Source: Streptomyces anulatus
Lineage (GTDB): Bacteria; Actinomycetota; Actinomycetes; Streptomycetales; Streptomycetaceae
Length of the DNA stretch: 64,000 bases
Direction of reading: 5' to 3'
Assembly: GCF_014650675.1 (NCBI RefSeq)
Contig: NZ_BMVK01000001.1
Coordinates: 744,001 to 808,000, forward strand
Shown here: positions 1 to 7,955 of the stretch, one piece after another
How the letters are laid out: every line of letters starts with the position of its first letter
Position numbering within the stretch: position 1 is the first letter of the stretch
Translations under genes and position numbers: made by a program
The notes under the pieces: generated by a model
The model's database searches: none
Told to the model about the DNA's origin: nothing
What the model saw: the letters and a program-made list of their open reading frames with translations, nothing else

Positions 1-941
1 ACGCTGCCGGCCGTCTTCGGCCCCGGCTCCAGACGCGCGGTCAGCCCGGTGTACGGGGAGGTGGGCGAGCTGTTCTGCTCGTTCCAGAGGCCGTAGTTGT
101 GTATCAGCCGGGTGAAGGCGGCCTCGTTCAGCCTGCTCCAGGGCCACTGGAGCCAGGTCACCAGGACGTCGGAGGGCGGGGCGGGCAGCAGGGTCGAGGG
201 GTCGGTCCCGGTCGCGGTGGGCGAGCGGAACCAGTAGCGGGTCACGACGCCGAAGGTGCCGCCACCGCCGCCGGTGTGGGCCCACCACAGGTCCCGGTTG
301 GGGTCGTCGGCCTCCCGGGTGGCGATGACGGACCGGGCCCGTCCGTCGGGGTCGACCACGACGACCTCGACGGCGTACAGGTAGTCGACGACCAGCCCGT
401 GGAGCCGGCTCAGATTGCCGTAACCGCCGCCGGTGACATGGCCGCCGACCCCGACCGAGTAGCAGGCCCCGCCGGGCAGGGTGACGCCCCACTGCCGGAA
501 CATCACCTGGTACATCTCGCCGAGCGTGGCGCCGCCCTCCACCGAGAAGGCCCGCATCCGCGCGTCGTGGGCGACCGCGCGCATGGCGGACATGTCGATG
601 ATCACCTTCACGTCCGGGTGGTCGACGAAGTTCTCGTAGCAGTGGCCCCCGCCCCGGACGCTGATCCGCTTGCCCGCCGTCACGGCCTCCTGCACCGCGG
701 CGACCACCTGGGCGGTGCTGTTCGGCAGCCGGATGGCCTCGGGCCTGCTGCTGAACAGCTGGTTCTGACCGCTGGTCAGCCCCGAGTACCGGACGTCCGT
801 CGGGGCCACCGTCAGCGCACGGATCTGGCGCGTACGAGCGGGACTCCCGGACGCCACCGCCTCGGCCGGCCCGACCAGCGCCGTGGCCCCCACCGCTGCC
901 GCGGTGCCGGTGAGAAGTCGTCTGCGCGATACCGGGGTCAT
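1..941 (-). CDS. Secreted FAD-linked oxidoreductase, berberine-bridge-enzyme family (3' end beyond window)
   Basis: This fragment shows about 313 N-terminal residues; the C-terminus lies off the left edge. It opens with a twin-arginine export signal (MTPVSRRRLLTGTAAA, then an Ala-rich stretch to about residue 30), so the enzyme is probably exported folded with its cofactor. The PCMH-type FAD-binding domain follows, with the RGGGHCYENF motif (His100) and GACYSVGVGGH (Cys160). In glucooligosaccharide-oxidase-like members, a His and a Cys 60 residues apart bind FAD through two covalent bonds, and that spacing is kept here. Family members oxidise sugars, alcohols or alkaloid-type substrates using O2; the substrate here cannot be told. 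It is divergent from the cupin gene across a 175-bp region holding a perfect 18-bp palindrome. Family call is firm, substrate unknown. Confidence 0.88.
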   Translation of the reverse strand, partial: MTPVSRRRLLTGTAAAVGATALVGPAEAVASGSPARTRQIRALTVAPTDVRYSGLTSGQNQLFSSRPEAIRLPNSTAQVVAAVQEAVTAGKRISVRGGGHCYENFVDHPDVKVIIDMSAMRAVAHDARMRAFSVEGGATLGEMYQVMFRQWGVTLPGGACYSVGVGGHVTGGGYGNLSRLHGLVVDYLYAVEVVVVDPDGRARSVIATREADDPNRDLWWAHTGGGGGTFGVVTRYWFRSPTATGTDPSTLLPAPPSDVLVTWLQWPWSRLNEAAFTRLIHNYGLWNEQNSSPTSPYTGLTARLEPGPKTAGS

Positions 942-1024
942 GGTTCTTCCTCCGTTGTCGACGATGCCCGGCGAGTGCCGGGTGCCTGTTCCGGGGAAGA
1001 TGTCATCGCGGCGCACACCGCCAC

Positions 1025-1042
1025 ATCACGTGATCACGTGAT
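1025..1042. promoter_or_regulatory. Perfect 18-bp palindrome, candidate operator
   Basis: The sequence ATCACGTGATCACGTGAT equals its own reverse complement and lies in the divergent region between the FAD oxidase start (941, minus) and the cupin start (1116, plus). A second dyad with the same outer bases and spacing (ATCACG-N6-CGTGAT) is at 4582-4599. A role as binding site for one shared repressor is inferred. Confidence 0.5.
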
Positions 1043-1115
1043 GCCCGGCGCCCGGCTCCCCGGTTGACTTGAGCACGGCAACGACGCGACGACCGTGACG
1101 ACCGTGAGGAAGCCG

Positions 1116-1625
1116 ATGAGTATCCCGTGGGGCCCGCAGGGCGCTGGAACAGGATCGGAATCGATTACGTACGTGGCTCCCGGCGAAGGGCCCAGCGTCT
1201 GGGCCCTTCAGGGTGACAAGTACACGGTGAAGGCGGGAAAGGGCACCACCGGCCCGGGATTCACCCTGCTCGAAGGGGAGATAGCCCCGGACAACGGTCC
1301 GCCGATGCACATCCACAACGACGCGGACGAGATCTTCTATCTTCTCGACGGCGAACTCACCGTGGCGTCGGGTGAAGAAGTCATCAAGGCGGAGAGCGGG
1401 GCGTTCATTTTCATTCCGCGGGGCGCCAAGCACAAATTCCGCAACGACTCCAGCAAAATCACGAAGCTGCTCTTCGTGCTCGCTCCGGCCGGTTTCGAGA
1501 ACTTCTTCATGGAGATCGGATCGCCGGTCGTCCCGGGCAAGGACCGTCCGGACGAGCCGGTCGGCTACGAACAGCTCGTGGTGCAACGGGCCGAGGACTT
1601 CGGCATGATCATCGTCCCGGAGTGA
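1116..1625 (+). CDS. Single-domain cupin protein
   Basis: This 169-aa protein has one Cupin_2 barrel. Motif 1 is GPPMHIHNDADEIFYLLDG (HxH-x4-E) and motif 2 is GAFIFIPRGAKHKFRN, so the usual three-His/one-Glu metal site is complete. Such proteins include dioxygenases, isomerases and sugar-binding proteins; length and motifs do not separate these. I chose the ATG at 1116 because GAGGA ends 5 nt before it; an in-frame GTG at 1095 would add seven residues. The gene is monocistronic, divergent from the FAD oxidase, and is followed by two strong hairpins. Co-regulation with the oxidase is inferred from the shared palindrome. Confidence 0.8.
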   Translation: MSIPWGPQGAGTGSESITYVAPGEGPSVWALQGDKYTVKAGKGTTGPGFTLLEGEIAPDNGPPMHIHNDADEIFYLLDGELTVASGEEVIKAESGAFIFIPRGAKHKFRNDSSKITKLLFVLAPAGFENFFMEIGSPVVPGKDRPDEPVGYEQLVVQRAEDFGMIIVPE

Positions 1626-1629
1626 GCCT

Positions 1630-1666
1630 CCTGTCGCGGTGGCCGGCGAGGGGCCACCGCGACAGG
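1630..1666. terminator. Hairpin terminator (15-bp stem)
   Basis: A perfect 15-bp stem (1630-1644 with 1652-1666) and a 7-nt loop begin 4 nt after the cupin stop. There is no clear T-tract, which is common in Streptomyces. Confidence 0.7.
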
Positions 1667-1676
1667 AACACCGCAC

Positions 1677-1731
1677 CAGCGGCGGGAGGCCGCCCACCGT
1701 GAAGAAACCGGTGGGCGGCCTCCCGCCGCTG
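1677..1731. terminator. Bidirectional hairpin terminator (23-bp stem)
   Basis: A perfect 23-bp inverted repeat (1677-1699 with 1709-1731, loop 9 nt) lies between the convergent cupin and DsbA-family genes. It can end transcripts from either side. Confidence 0.8.
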
Positions 1732-1745
1732 TGTCCGCGGGCTGC

Positions 1746-2429
1746 TCAGCCCTGCGCGGCCCGCTTCAGCAGCGCCTCGTAGACGGGGCCGGGCTCATCC
1801 CGGTCCACGACGGGGAAGCCGGTCCCCATCTCGCCGAGCCAGTGGCGCTCGACGCCCGGGTTGTGGGCGTCGAGCCCGCCCGGGGCGAAGACGTGGGGAC
1901 TGCCCTGCACGGCGTCGCTCAGCGAGACGGCCAACTGCTCCTCGACAGCCGCCCGCGCGCTCCCCCGCACCAGGGCCCGCTTGAGCTCCTCGGCGTCCAC
2001 CCCGCACTCCCGGGCGACGGCGAGGATCTCGTGGCGCATCGTGATCGTGCGGCTCTGCCCGAACAGCGCCACCCGCAGCGCCCGGTCGAGCGTCTCGCTC
2101 GCCGCGAGCCCCTGCTCCTTGGCCGCCTCGACGGCCTCCATCGCCAGCAGGGTGCTCACCGGGTAGGTGTGGTCGGGGCGTTGCCACAGCTGCCAGCCTG
2201 CCTCCGGCTCCAGCGCGCCGACGACCGGGGTCTCCGCCTCCAGGATCAGCTTGGGCGTGGACATCTCGTTGATCAGTTCCAGCGGGAACGCCCGGATGTC
2301 GAAGCGCACCCGCTCCCCGAGCCCGAGGGCCGCCCTGACGGTGTGCAGCCGGTACACGGCGAGGTGGGCCCAGGGGCACCCGATGTCGGCGTGGACGACC
2401 AGGGTGCCGGGGGCCACGTGGAGGCTCAT
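1746..2429 (-). CDS. DsbA-family (FrnE / 2-hydroxychromene-2-carboxylate isomerase-like) thioredoxin-fold protein
   Basis: A 227-aa thioredoxin-fold protein. The N-terminus reads VVHADIGCPWAHLAVYRLH, the place where DsbA/FrnE proteins carry CxxC. Here only the first Cys is present (CPWA), which fits a glutathione-S-transferase-kappa/HCCA-isomerase-like enzyme better than a disulfide oxidase. No signal peptide is seen, so it is cytoplasmic. The ATG at 2427-2429 overlaps the stop of the upstream NmrA-like gene (ATGA), so it is the last gene of a translationally coupled three-gene operon with an NmrA-like and a sarcosine-oxidase-like protein. The partners suggest degradation of a small amine or aromatic compound; this is inference. 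Confidence 0.78.
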   Translation of the reverse strand: MSLHVAPGTLVVHADIGCPWAHLAVYRLHTVRAALGLGERVRFDIRAFPLELINEMSTPKLILEAETPVVGALEPEAGWQLWQRPDHTYPVSTLLAMEAVEAAKEQGLAASETLDRALRVALFGQSRTITMRHEILAVARECGVDAEELKRALVRGSARAAVEEQLAVSLSDAVQGSPHVFAPGGLDAHNPGVERHWLGEMGTGFPVVDRDEPGPVYEALLKRAAQG

Positions 2430-3346
2430 CGGGGCGCCTCCGCCGCGCCGGGGGCCGGCAGGGCCCTGATCCGCTCCGCGAGGGAACGCGCGAAGTCCCC
2501 GAACGGCCGGGGCGGACGCCCGGTCAGTTCCCGCAGGGCGCCGGTGACCGTCTCGGCCTCCCCGGCCGCGTAGGTCGCGTACAGCTGGAGCCGGGCGGCC
2601 ACCGCCCAGGCCGGGACGCCCGCCCCGAGCATCGCCCGGCGCGCCTCGTCCTCGGAGACGTCCAGGTAGCGGATCTCCCGCCCGGAGGCCGCCGTCAACT
2701 CCTCGGCGGCCTCCGCGTACCCGAGCGCCCGGGGCCCGGTCAGCTCGTGCACCTCGCCGCGGCCCGGCGGGCCGGTGAGCAGGGTCGCCGCGGCCGCCGC
2801 GATGTCCCGTACGTCGACCATGCTCACCCGGGCCCGCCCGACGGGGAGCAGCACGGCCCCCCGGGACGCGATGGTGCCGAGCCACTGGGCGGCGTTCTGC
2901 GTGAACGCGTTGGGGCGCAAGACGGTGTGGCCGGGACACCGGTCGGCCAGGGCCCGTTCGGCCAGGCCGTGCTGGCGGTGGACGAGCACCGGTGAGTCCG
3001 GGTCCGCGCCCAGGGCCGACAGCTTGACCACATGGGCGACCCCGGCGGCCGCCGCCGCCTCGATGACGGTCCGCTGGAGCAGGTCCTGCCGGGGGTGGAA
3101 CGGGGTCAGCAGGAACAGGGCCCGGGTGCCGGCCAGCGCCCCGGCCAGCCGTCGTACGGCCTCCGGTCCGCCGTCGCCCAGATCCGCCTCGACCGGATCG
3201 GCCGGCCCCGCCACCGCCCCGCCCCGGCCCGGCCGGACGAGCGCGAGGGGCCGGTGACCGCGCCCCGCCAGCTCCCGTACGAGAGCGGTGCCGAGGGTTC
3301 CGGTGGCGCCGGTCACCGTGATCCGGCCGGTGGGAGCGGCCGTCAC
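2426..3346 (-). CDS. NmrA-like NAD(P)-binding atypical short-chain dehydrogenase
   Basis: A 306-aa Rossmann protein beginning with ITVTGATGTLGTALVREL, the GxxGxxG nucleotide-binding loop of NmrA/SDR-a proteins. The middle (KLSALGAD, VLRPNAFTQNAAQWLGTI) resembles NAD(P)H:quinone oxidoreductase 2/QorB and NmrA sensors, which lack the YxxxK catalytic pair; I see none here. The GTG start at 3346 overlaps the upstream oxidase stop (GTGA). It could be a quinone/flavin reductase or a redox sensor for the operon. Confidence 0.8.
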   Translation of the reverse strand: MTAAPTGRITVTGATGTLGTALVRELAGRGHRPLALVRPGRGGAVAGPADPVEADLGDGGPEAVRRLAGALAGTRALFLLTPFHPRQDLLQRTVIEAAAAAGVAHVVKLSALGADPDSPVLVHRQHGLAERALADRCPGHTVLRPNAFTQNAAQWLGTIASRGAVLLPVGRARVSMVDVRDIAAAAATLLTGPPGRGEVHELTGPRALGYAEAAEELTAASGREIRYLDVSEDEARRAMLGAGVPAWAVAARLQLYATYAAGEAETVTGALRELTGRPPRPFGDFARSLAERIRALPAPGAAEAPR

Positions 3347-4467
3347 GGCGCGACCAGAGCCCCGGCCCCGGCGTCCGCCAGCCGGTCGGGCAGCCGGTCC
3401 TCCAGGGCCGTGTCGGCGAGCAGTTCGCCGAGAACGGGCGCCATCTTGAAGAGGTTGTGCCCCGCGACGGCCGTGACCCCGGGGGTGTGCCAGGCCCGCA
3501 GCGCGTCGCTCCCGGCCGGCAGCTTGGTCATCACACAGACCCGTACGCCCACGGGTTCGGGATCGAGTCCGGGCAGCGCCCGCTCGACGTAGTCGACGAC
3601 CCGCCGGGCGTCGTCCAGGGTGGTGCTGCCCTCGGGCAGGGCGCCGTCCGGGCCGAACGGGATGTCGACCTCGGCGCCGATGAGCCCGATCACGTACCGG
3701 CCGGTGTCGCCGATCGGCGACCCGTACACGGTCTCGCCCCAGATCCCGGCGCGGTCCACCCAGCACGGCAGTGCCCGGGTGCGGCCGGGCTCGTGCCCGC
3801 GGACCCGGAAGTGCGGGCGCACGTGCAGCCGCGACTCCAGCGGGATGTCGATCCCGGCCCCGCGGGCCAGGCCGGGGGCGGCGGTGCCCGCCGCGATCAC
3901 GACGTGCCGGGCCCGGTAGATGGCCTCGGTGGTCTGGATCTCCACGCCGTCCCCGTCCGAGGGCACGGTGACGCTGTGGATGTGGGCGTTGACGATCCGG
4001 TCGCCCACCCATCCGACGAGCGCGTCGATGGTGTGCTTGGCCCGTATCGCTCCCGCCCCGGGGTCGACGAGCAGCGGACCGTCCACCGGGGCGAGCCCGG
4101 GGAAGACGGAGTCCTGCCCGGCCGCCTCGACGAAGTGGTGCGCCACCCCGTGCAGGGCCAGCCCCTTCACATCGGCGGGTCCCATCCCGGCGTAGACGGC
4201 GCCCTCGTCGCCGATCAGCACCTTCCCGCTGCGCCGCTCCCACTCGGCGAACCCGGCGCGCCCGTCCACGGCGAGCGCGACGTGCCGCTCGTCGTCGTGC
4301 CGGTGCCGGAACGTCCGGGTCAGGCCGCCGGACAGTCCACTGCCGGGAACCCGACCGTCGAAGCAGACGACGTCGGCGCCCCGGCGCACCAGACTGTCCG
4401 TGGTGGCGAGCCCGAGCACGCCCGCCCCGATGACCGCGATATCGATGTCACGCCGGTGTTCACCCAT
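3343..4467 (-). CDS. Sarcosine-oxidase-like (DAO family) FAD-dependent amine oxidase
   Basis: A 374-aa flavoenzyme, close to the length of monomeric sarcosine oxidase / N-methyl-tryptophan oxidase. The N-terminal dinucleotide fold is IDIAVIGAGVLGLATTDSL, followed by RTFRHRHDDERHVALA, which matches the MSOX segment near the substrate. Cys311 in RVCVMTKLPAGS occupies the place of the Cys that binds FAD covalently in MSOX (Cys315), and GHNLFKMAPVLGELLAD is the C-terminal FAD contact. The reaction is oxidation of a secondary or N-methyl amine with H2O2 release; substrate unknown. The ATG at 4467 is preceded by GGAG at 8 nt. It leads the soxA-nmrA-dsbA operon and is divergent from a LacI regulator. 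Confidence 0.85.
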   Translation of the reverse strand: MGEHRRDIDIAVIGAGVLGLATTDSLVRRGADVVCFDGRVPGSGLSGGLTRTFRHRHDDERHVALAVDGRAGFAEWERRSGKVLIGDEGAVYAGMGPADVKGLALHGVAHHFVEAAGQDSVFPGLAPVDGPLLVDPGAGAIRAKHTIDALVGWVGDRIVNAHIHSVTVPSDGDGVEIQTTEAIYRARHVVIAAGTAAPGLARGAGIDIPLESRLHVRPHFRVRGHEPGRTRALPCWVDRAGIWGETVYGSPIGDTGRYVIGLIGAEVDIPFGPDGALPEGSTTLDDARRVVDYVERALPGLDPEPVGVRVCVMTKLPAGSDALRAWHTPGVTAVAGHNLFKMAPVLGELLADTALEDRLPDRLADAGAGALVAP

Positions 4468-4581
4468 GGTTCAGGCTCCAGGTCCGGGGGTTCGTGGGCA
4501 CAGAAAAGGTCACGTCACGCCTCCTGCCGCAGCATCCGGTCAGCTTGCGGACCGAGCATCCTGGAGCGGCCGCGGGCTGCC

Positions 4582-4599
4582 ATCACGCGTTCGCGTGAT
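4582..4599. promoter_or_regulatory. 18-bp dyad, candidate operator
   Basis: ATCACGCGTTCGCGTGAT has perfect 8-bp arms around TT. It lies between the divergent sarcosine-oxidase-like and LacI genes. Outer halves and spacing match the palindrome at 1025-1042. Confidence 0.5.
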
Positions 4600-4720
4600 T
4601 CGTGCGGCCCCGGGGTCCACGAGGCCTTCCTCCCGTGAGGGCACCGCGGGAAGACGCCCCGGGGAGGGCGGTGGGCGAAGATGGGGTGCCCCGTCCCCAG
4701 CCCGCAAGGAGTGCCCGTCG

Positions 4721-5764
4721 ATGCGAACATCCGGTCCCGGCTCGCGGCCACCGACGATCGCCGATGTCGCGCGGCTCGCCGAGGTGTCGCGTACGACGGT
4801 CTCCCACGCCCTCAACGGGATCGGCAAGGTCGATCCCCGGACCAGGGAACGCATCAAGCAGGTCGCCGCCGAGCTCGGGTACCGGCCCAATCTGCGGGCC
4901 CAGCGGCTGCGCCGGGGCGAGGCGAAGGCCATCGCGCTCGCCTCCTCGATGCCGTTCGCGGTGGCCGGTGGGCCGTCGCGGCTCGGGTTCTACATGGAGA
5001 TCGCCGCCGCCGCCGCGGAGAGCGCGTTGCTGCACGGCTACGCGCTGGTGCTCGTACCGCCCGTGCAGTCGGGGTCCGCGCTGTACTCCGTCGACATCGA
5101 CGGCGCCATCGTCGTCGAGCCGGACGTGAACGACGCCGCCGCGGCGCAGTTGAGGGAGCGGGGGCTGCCCTATGTGTCGCTCGGCCGGCCGGTGTCGCCG
5201 GACGACACGTCGCCGTACGTCGATCTGCGCGGCGGGGCGGTCGCCGAGTTGCTGTTCGCGCATCTGCGCGAACAGGGCGCCCGGCGGCCCGCGCTGATCG
5301 TCGGCTCCGGATCACGCCACTCGTCGGTCGACGCGCTCGCCGCGTACGAGCGGGTCGCCGAGCGGTACGGCTGGGAGCCCGTCGTGGCGAGCGCCCCGGA
5401 GGCGGGCGGCGAGCAGGCCGGGTACGAGAGCTGTGCCGCCCTGCTGGCCGAGCACCCCGAAACCGACGCGGTCTGCGCGCTGGTGGACGCGTTCGCGGTG
5501 GGCGCGGTGCGGGCGGTCCGGGACAGCGGGCGGTCCGTACCGGGCGACGTCATGGTCGTCACCCGGTACGACGGGCTGCGTGCGCGCACCTGCGAGCCGC
5601 CGCTGACCGCCGTGGACCTTCATCTGGACCGTGCGGCGGCCGCCGCGGTGGAGCTGCTGCTCGGCCGGCTGCGCGGCGAGGGCGCCGCCGCCTCGGTGGC
5701 GACGGCGCCCGAGCCGCAGGTCGTTCCGCGTGCCTCGTCGCTGCGGGTCACAGCCCGAGCATGA
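4721..5764 (+). CDS. LacI-family transcriptional regulator
   Basis: A 347-aa repressor-type protein. The N-terminal helix-turn-helix and hinge helix read TIADVARLAEVSRTTVSHALNG and YRPNLRAQRLRRGEAKAIAL, followed by a periplasmic-binding-protein-like sensor domain (about residues 60-345). The ATG at 4721 has AAGGAG 9 nt upstream. It faces the sarcosine-oxidase operon head to head and overlaps the 3' end of the TauE-like gene tail to tail (5748-5764). LacI proteins bind dyads with a central CG; the palindromes at 9487-9518 (AAATCGATTT core) have that form, so it may control the purine genes, the amine-oxidase operon, or both. The effector is unknown. Confidence 0.88.
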   Translation: MRTSGPGSRPPTIADVARLAEVSRTTVSHALNGIGKVDPRTRERIKQVAAELGYRPNLRAQRLRRGEAKAIALASSMPFAVAGGPSRLGFYMEIAAAAAESALLHGYALVLVPPVQSGSALYSVDIDGAIVVEPDVNDAAAAQLRERGLPYVSLGRPVSPDDTSPYVDLRGGAVAELLFAHLREQGARRPALIVGSGSRHSSVDALAAYERVAERYGWEPVVASAPEAGGEQAGYESCAALLAEHPETDAVCALVDAFAVGAVRAVRDSGRSVPGDVMVVTRYDGLRARTCEPPLTAVDLHLDRAAAAAVELLLGRLRGEGAAASVATAPEPQVVPRASSLRVTARA

Positions 5765-6458
5765 GCACCAGACCGGAGACCAGGGCGAAGACGAGGACGC
5801 ACAGCCGCATGCGGCGCGCGTCCAGCCGGTGGTGCACCAGCCGGCTCAGCCACGCGCCCGCGGCGATCACCGGCAGCAGCGCCACCGCGAGACCCAGGTG
5901 TCCGGTCTCGCCCTCCCCCGTCGCGAACAGCAGTCCCAGTGAGGCCACTTCCCCGACGAGGAAGCAGGCGGCGACGGTCGAGCGCAGTTCCGCGGGCGGC
6001 CGGTGCTGGTAGACGAGCGCGAGCGGGGGGCCGCCGACGCCGGTCGCGGTCTCGGTGAGTCCGGTCACCACGCCCGCTCCGAGGTAGGCCGCCCGGCCGG
6101 GGGTGAAGGCGGGTGCGACCAGGCTCACGACCGCGGCCAGCACGGTGGCGATGCCCACGAACAGGCCGATGCTGCGGTCCGGGATCAGCCAGAGCAGGGC
6201 GAGTCCGGCGGGCGTGGCGGCCAGCCGGGCCCCGGTGATCCAGCCCGCGCCGCGCAGGTCGATCGAGGCGCGTTCGCGCCAGGCGACGTACAGGTTGAGC
6301 GGGATCATGGCCGCCAGGACGAACACCGGGAGCAGACCGGGGTCGAGCATCCCGGCCACGGGCGCGACGATCAGGGCGAAGCCGAGACCACTGCTGCCCT
6401 GGACGAACGCGGCGACGGCCACCGTGACGGCGAGGACCACGAGTGCTTCCGTACTCAC
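5748..6458 (-). CDS. TauE/SafE-family membrane transporter
   Basis: A 236-aa polytopic membrane protein with about seven to eight hydrophobic helices and the family's repeated Gly-rich segments (QGSSGLGFALIVAPVAG near residue 20 and ETATGVGGPPLALVYQ in the second half). The family includes sulfite, sulfoacetate and other organic-anion exporters; the substrate is not predictable. The GTG start at 6458 overlaps the aminohydrolase stop (GTGA), so it is translated as the last member of the permease-aminohydrolase operon. In this setting it may export a product of purine catabolism; that is inference. Confidence 0.8.
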   Translation of the reverse strand: MSTEALVVLAVTVAVAAFVQGSSGLGFALIVAPVAGMLDPGLLPVFVLAAMIPLNLYVAWRERASIDLRGAGWITGARLAATPAGLALLWLIPDRSIGLFVGIATVLAAVVSLVAPAFTPGRAAYLGAGVVTGLTETATGVGGPPLALVYQHRPPAELRSTVAACFLVGEVASLGLLFATGEGETGHLGLAVALLPVIAAGAWLSRLVHHRLDARRMRLCVLVFALVSGLVLMLGL

Positions 6459-7867
6459 CGTGCGGTGCTCCGCTGCCGTGCCGCCGCGGAGGTGGGGTGT
6501 ACGCGGGTGATGGGCGCCCTTTCGACGGCGGCACGGGCCAGTTGGGCCGCCTGCCGCACGAGGGCCGGGCCGTCCCAGCCGGTGGGCAGGCCGCGCCACA
6601 GCCGTAGCTCTCCGGCGACGAACACGGCGGTGATCTGGTCGCGGTTGCCCCGGCGTACCAGCTCCCACGGCACGTCCCGGGAGAGGGCGAGCTCGGGGGT
6701 GGTGATGTCGACGAGGAGGAAGTCGGCGGCCAGCCCCTCGGCGACGGTGCCGGTGCGGGCACCGAGGCCGACCGCGTCGGCGCCGCCGGCGGTGGCGTGT
6801 TCGAGCCAGGTCCAGCCGGCGCCGCACGACGAGTCCCCGGTGGCCAGCCCGTAGGCGATCCGCTGGGCGAACTCGGCCGCGTCCGCGAGCCGGAATCCGT
6901 CGCCGCGGGTGCCGTCGGTGCCGAGGCCGAAGCGGATGCCGCGCTCGGCCATGGCGGTCGCGGGCGCGACGGCGTTGCCCTTCCAGGCGCTGGCCACCGG
7001 GTTGTAGCTGACGGCGGTCCCGGTGTCGGCGAGCAGGGTCAGTTCGCGCGGGGTGAGCAACGTGGCGTGGGCGGCGAGCAGTTGGGGGCCGAGCGCGCCG
7101 ATGCTGTGCAGGTGTTCGAGCGGGCGCAGGCCGTGCCGTACGAGGGAGCGTTCGACCCCGGCCAGGTGCTCGTTGACGTGGATCTGCACGACCGCGCCGG
7201 CTTCCTCGGCGAGACGTGCGGTGCGGTGCAGGGTCGTCGAGGTGGCCGCCTCGGGGATCGAGACGGCGAGGGAGGCGTGGATCAGCGGATCGCCGTCGTA
7301 CCGGGCGAGGTGCTTCTCGGCGCTTTCGAGGACGGCGGCGGTGGAGTCCTCGGCGGCGGTCGCGGCGTCGCCGGCGACGTCGTTGCACACGAGGCCGAGT
7401 ACGCAGCGGATTCCGGCGTCACGGGCGGCGGACGCGACGATGTCGACGTCCACATCGGCGCGCGTACCGGCGTCGGTGACGGTGGTGAAGCCGCCGCGCA
7501 GGGCCTCCAGCGCCGCCAGTTTGGCCGCGGCATGGGCCGATTCCTCGTCCAGCGCTCCTTCCAGCGGAACCCAGACCCTGCGGAAGATCTCCGAGGGCTC
7601 CCCGAAGGCGAGCGCGGAGCCGAAGCTCTGGGTCAGATGGTGGTGGGCGTCGACGAAGCCGGGCATCAGGAGGTGGCCGGGCAGCGTCACGGCGTCGAGC
7701 CCCGGGTGCGTACGTGCCAGTTCCCCGGCAGGTCCGACGGCGCGGAAGGAGCCGTCGGCGACGACGACCGCGTATCCGTCGGCGGGCCCTTCCGGCAGCA
7801 GCACGGCATCGGGTACGAGGAGGAGCGGGCCGGGTGAGTCGAGGAGGTCGCGGGTGAGCTGGTTCAT
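6455..7867 (-). CDS. Amidohydrolase-superfamily aminohydrolase, probable (oxo)guanine-type deaminase
   Basis: A 470-aa metal-dependent hydrolase of the AtzA/TrzN/8-oxoguanine deaminase subgroup. Visible metal and catalytic motifs in order are PGFVDAHHHLTQS, HVNEH (HxxEH with the proton-shuttle Glu), LAAHATLL and GLGTDG. The composite domain wraps round a TIM barrel. The reaction expected is hydrolytic deamination of a purine or triazine-like ring releasing ammonia. Its place between an NCS2 base permease and, across the divergent promoter, xanthine dehydrogenase favours guanine or 8-oxoguanine deamination, which would feed xanthine/urate. It is followed by a coupled TauE-like gene. S-adenosylhomocysteine deaminase is an alternative. 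Confidence 0.8.
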   Translation of the reverse strand: MNQLTRDLLDSPGPLLLVPDAVLLPEGPADGYAVVVADGSFRAVGPAGELARTHPGLDAVTLPGHLLMPGFVDAHHHLTQSFGSALAFGEPSEIFRRVWVPLEGALDEESAHAAAKLAALEALRGGFTTVTDAGTRADVDVDIVASAARDAGIRCVLGLVCNDVAGDAATAAEDSTAAVLESAEKHLARYDGDPLIHASLAVSIPEAATSTTLHRTARLAEEAGAVVQIHVNEHLAGVERSLVRHGLRPLEHLHSIGALGPQLLAAHATLLTPRELTLLADTGTAVSYNPVASAWKGNAVAPATAMAERGIRFGLGTDGTRGDGFRLADAAEFAQRIAYGLATGDSSCGAGWTWLEHATAGGADAVGLGARTGTVAEGLAADFLLVDITTPELALSRDVPWELVRRGNRDQITAVFVAGELRLWRGLPTGWDGPALVRQAAQLARAAVERAPITRVHPTSAAARQRSTAR

Positions 7868-7909
7868 CGGTCGCTTTCCGTGCGTGAGGTGGTGGTCAGC
7901 CGGGCGGCT

Positions 7910-7955
7910 GGGGGTGTCTGACCCGCCCGCCCGCGCGCAATGGTCAGACGCCCCC
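7910..7955. terminator. Hairpin overlapping the permease stop codon
   Basis: GGGGGTGTCTGACC (7910-7923) pairs with GGTCAGACGCCCCC (7942-7955), 14 bp with one wobble position and an 18-nt loop. It covers the permease stop (7944-7946) and could lower expression of the downstream aminohydrolase. Confidence 0.45.
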
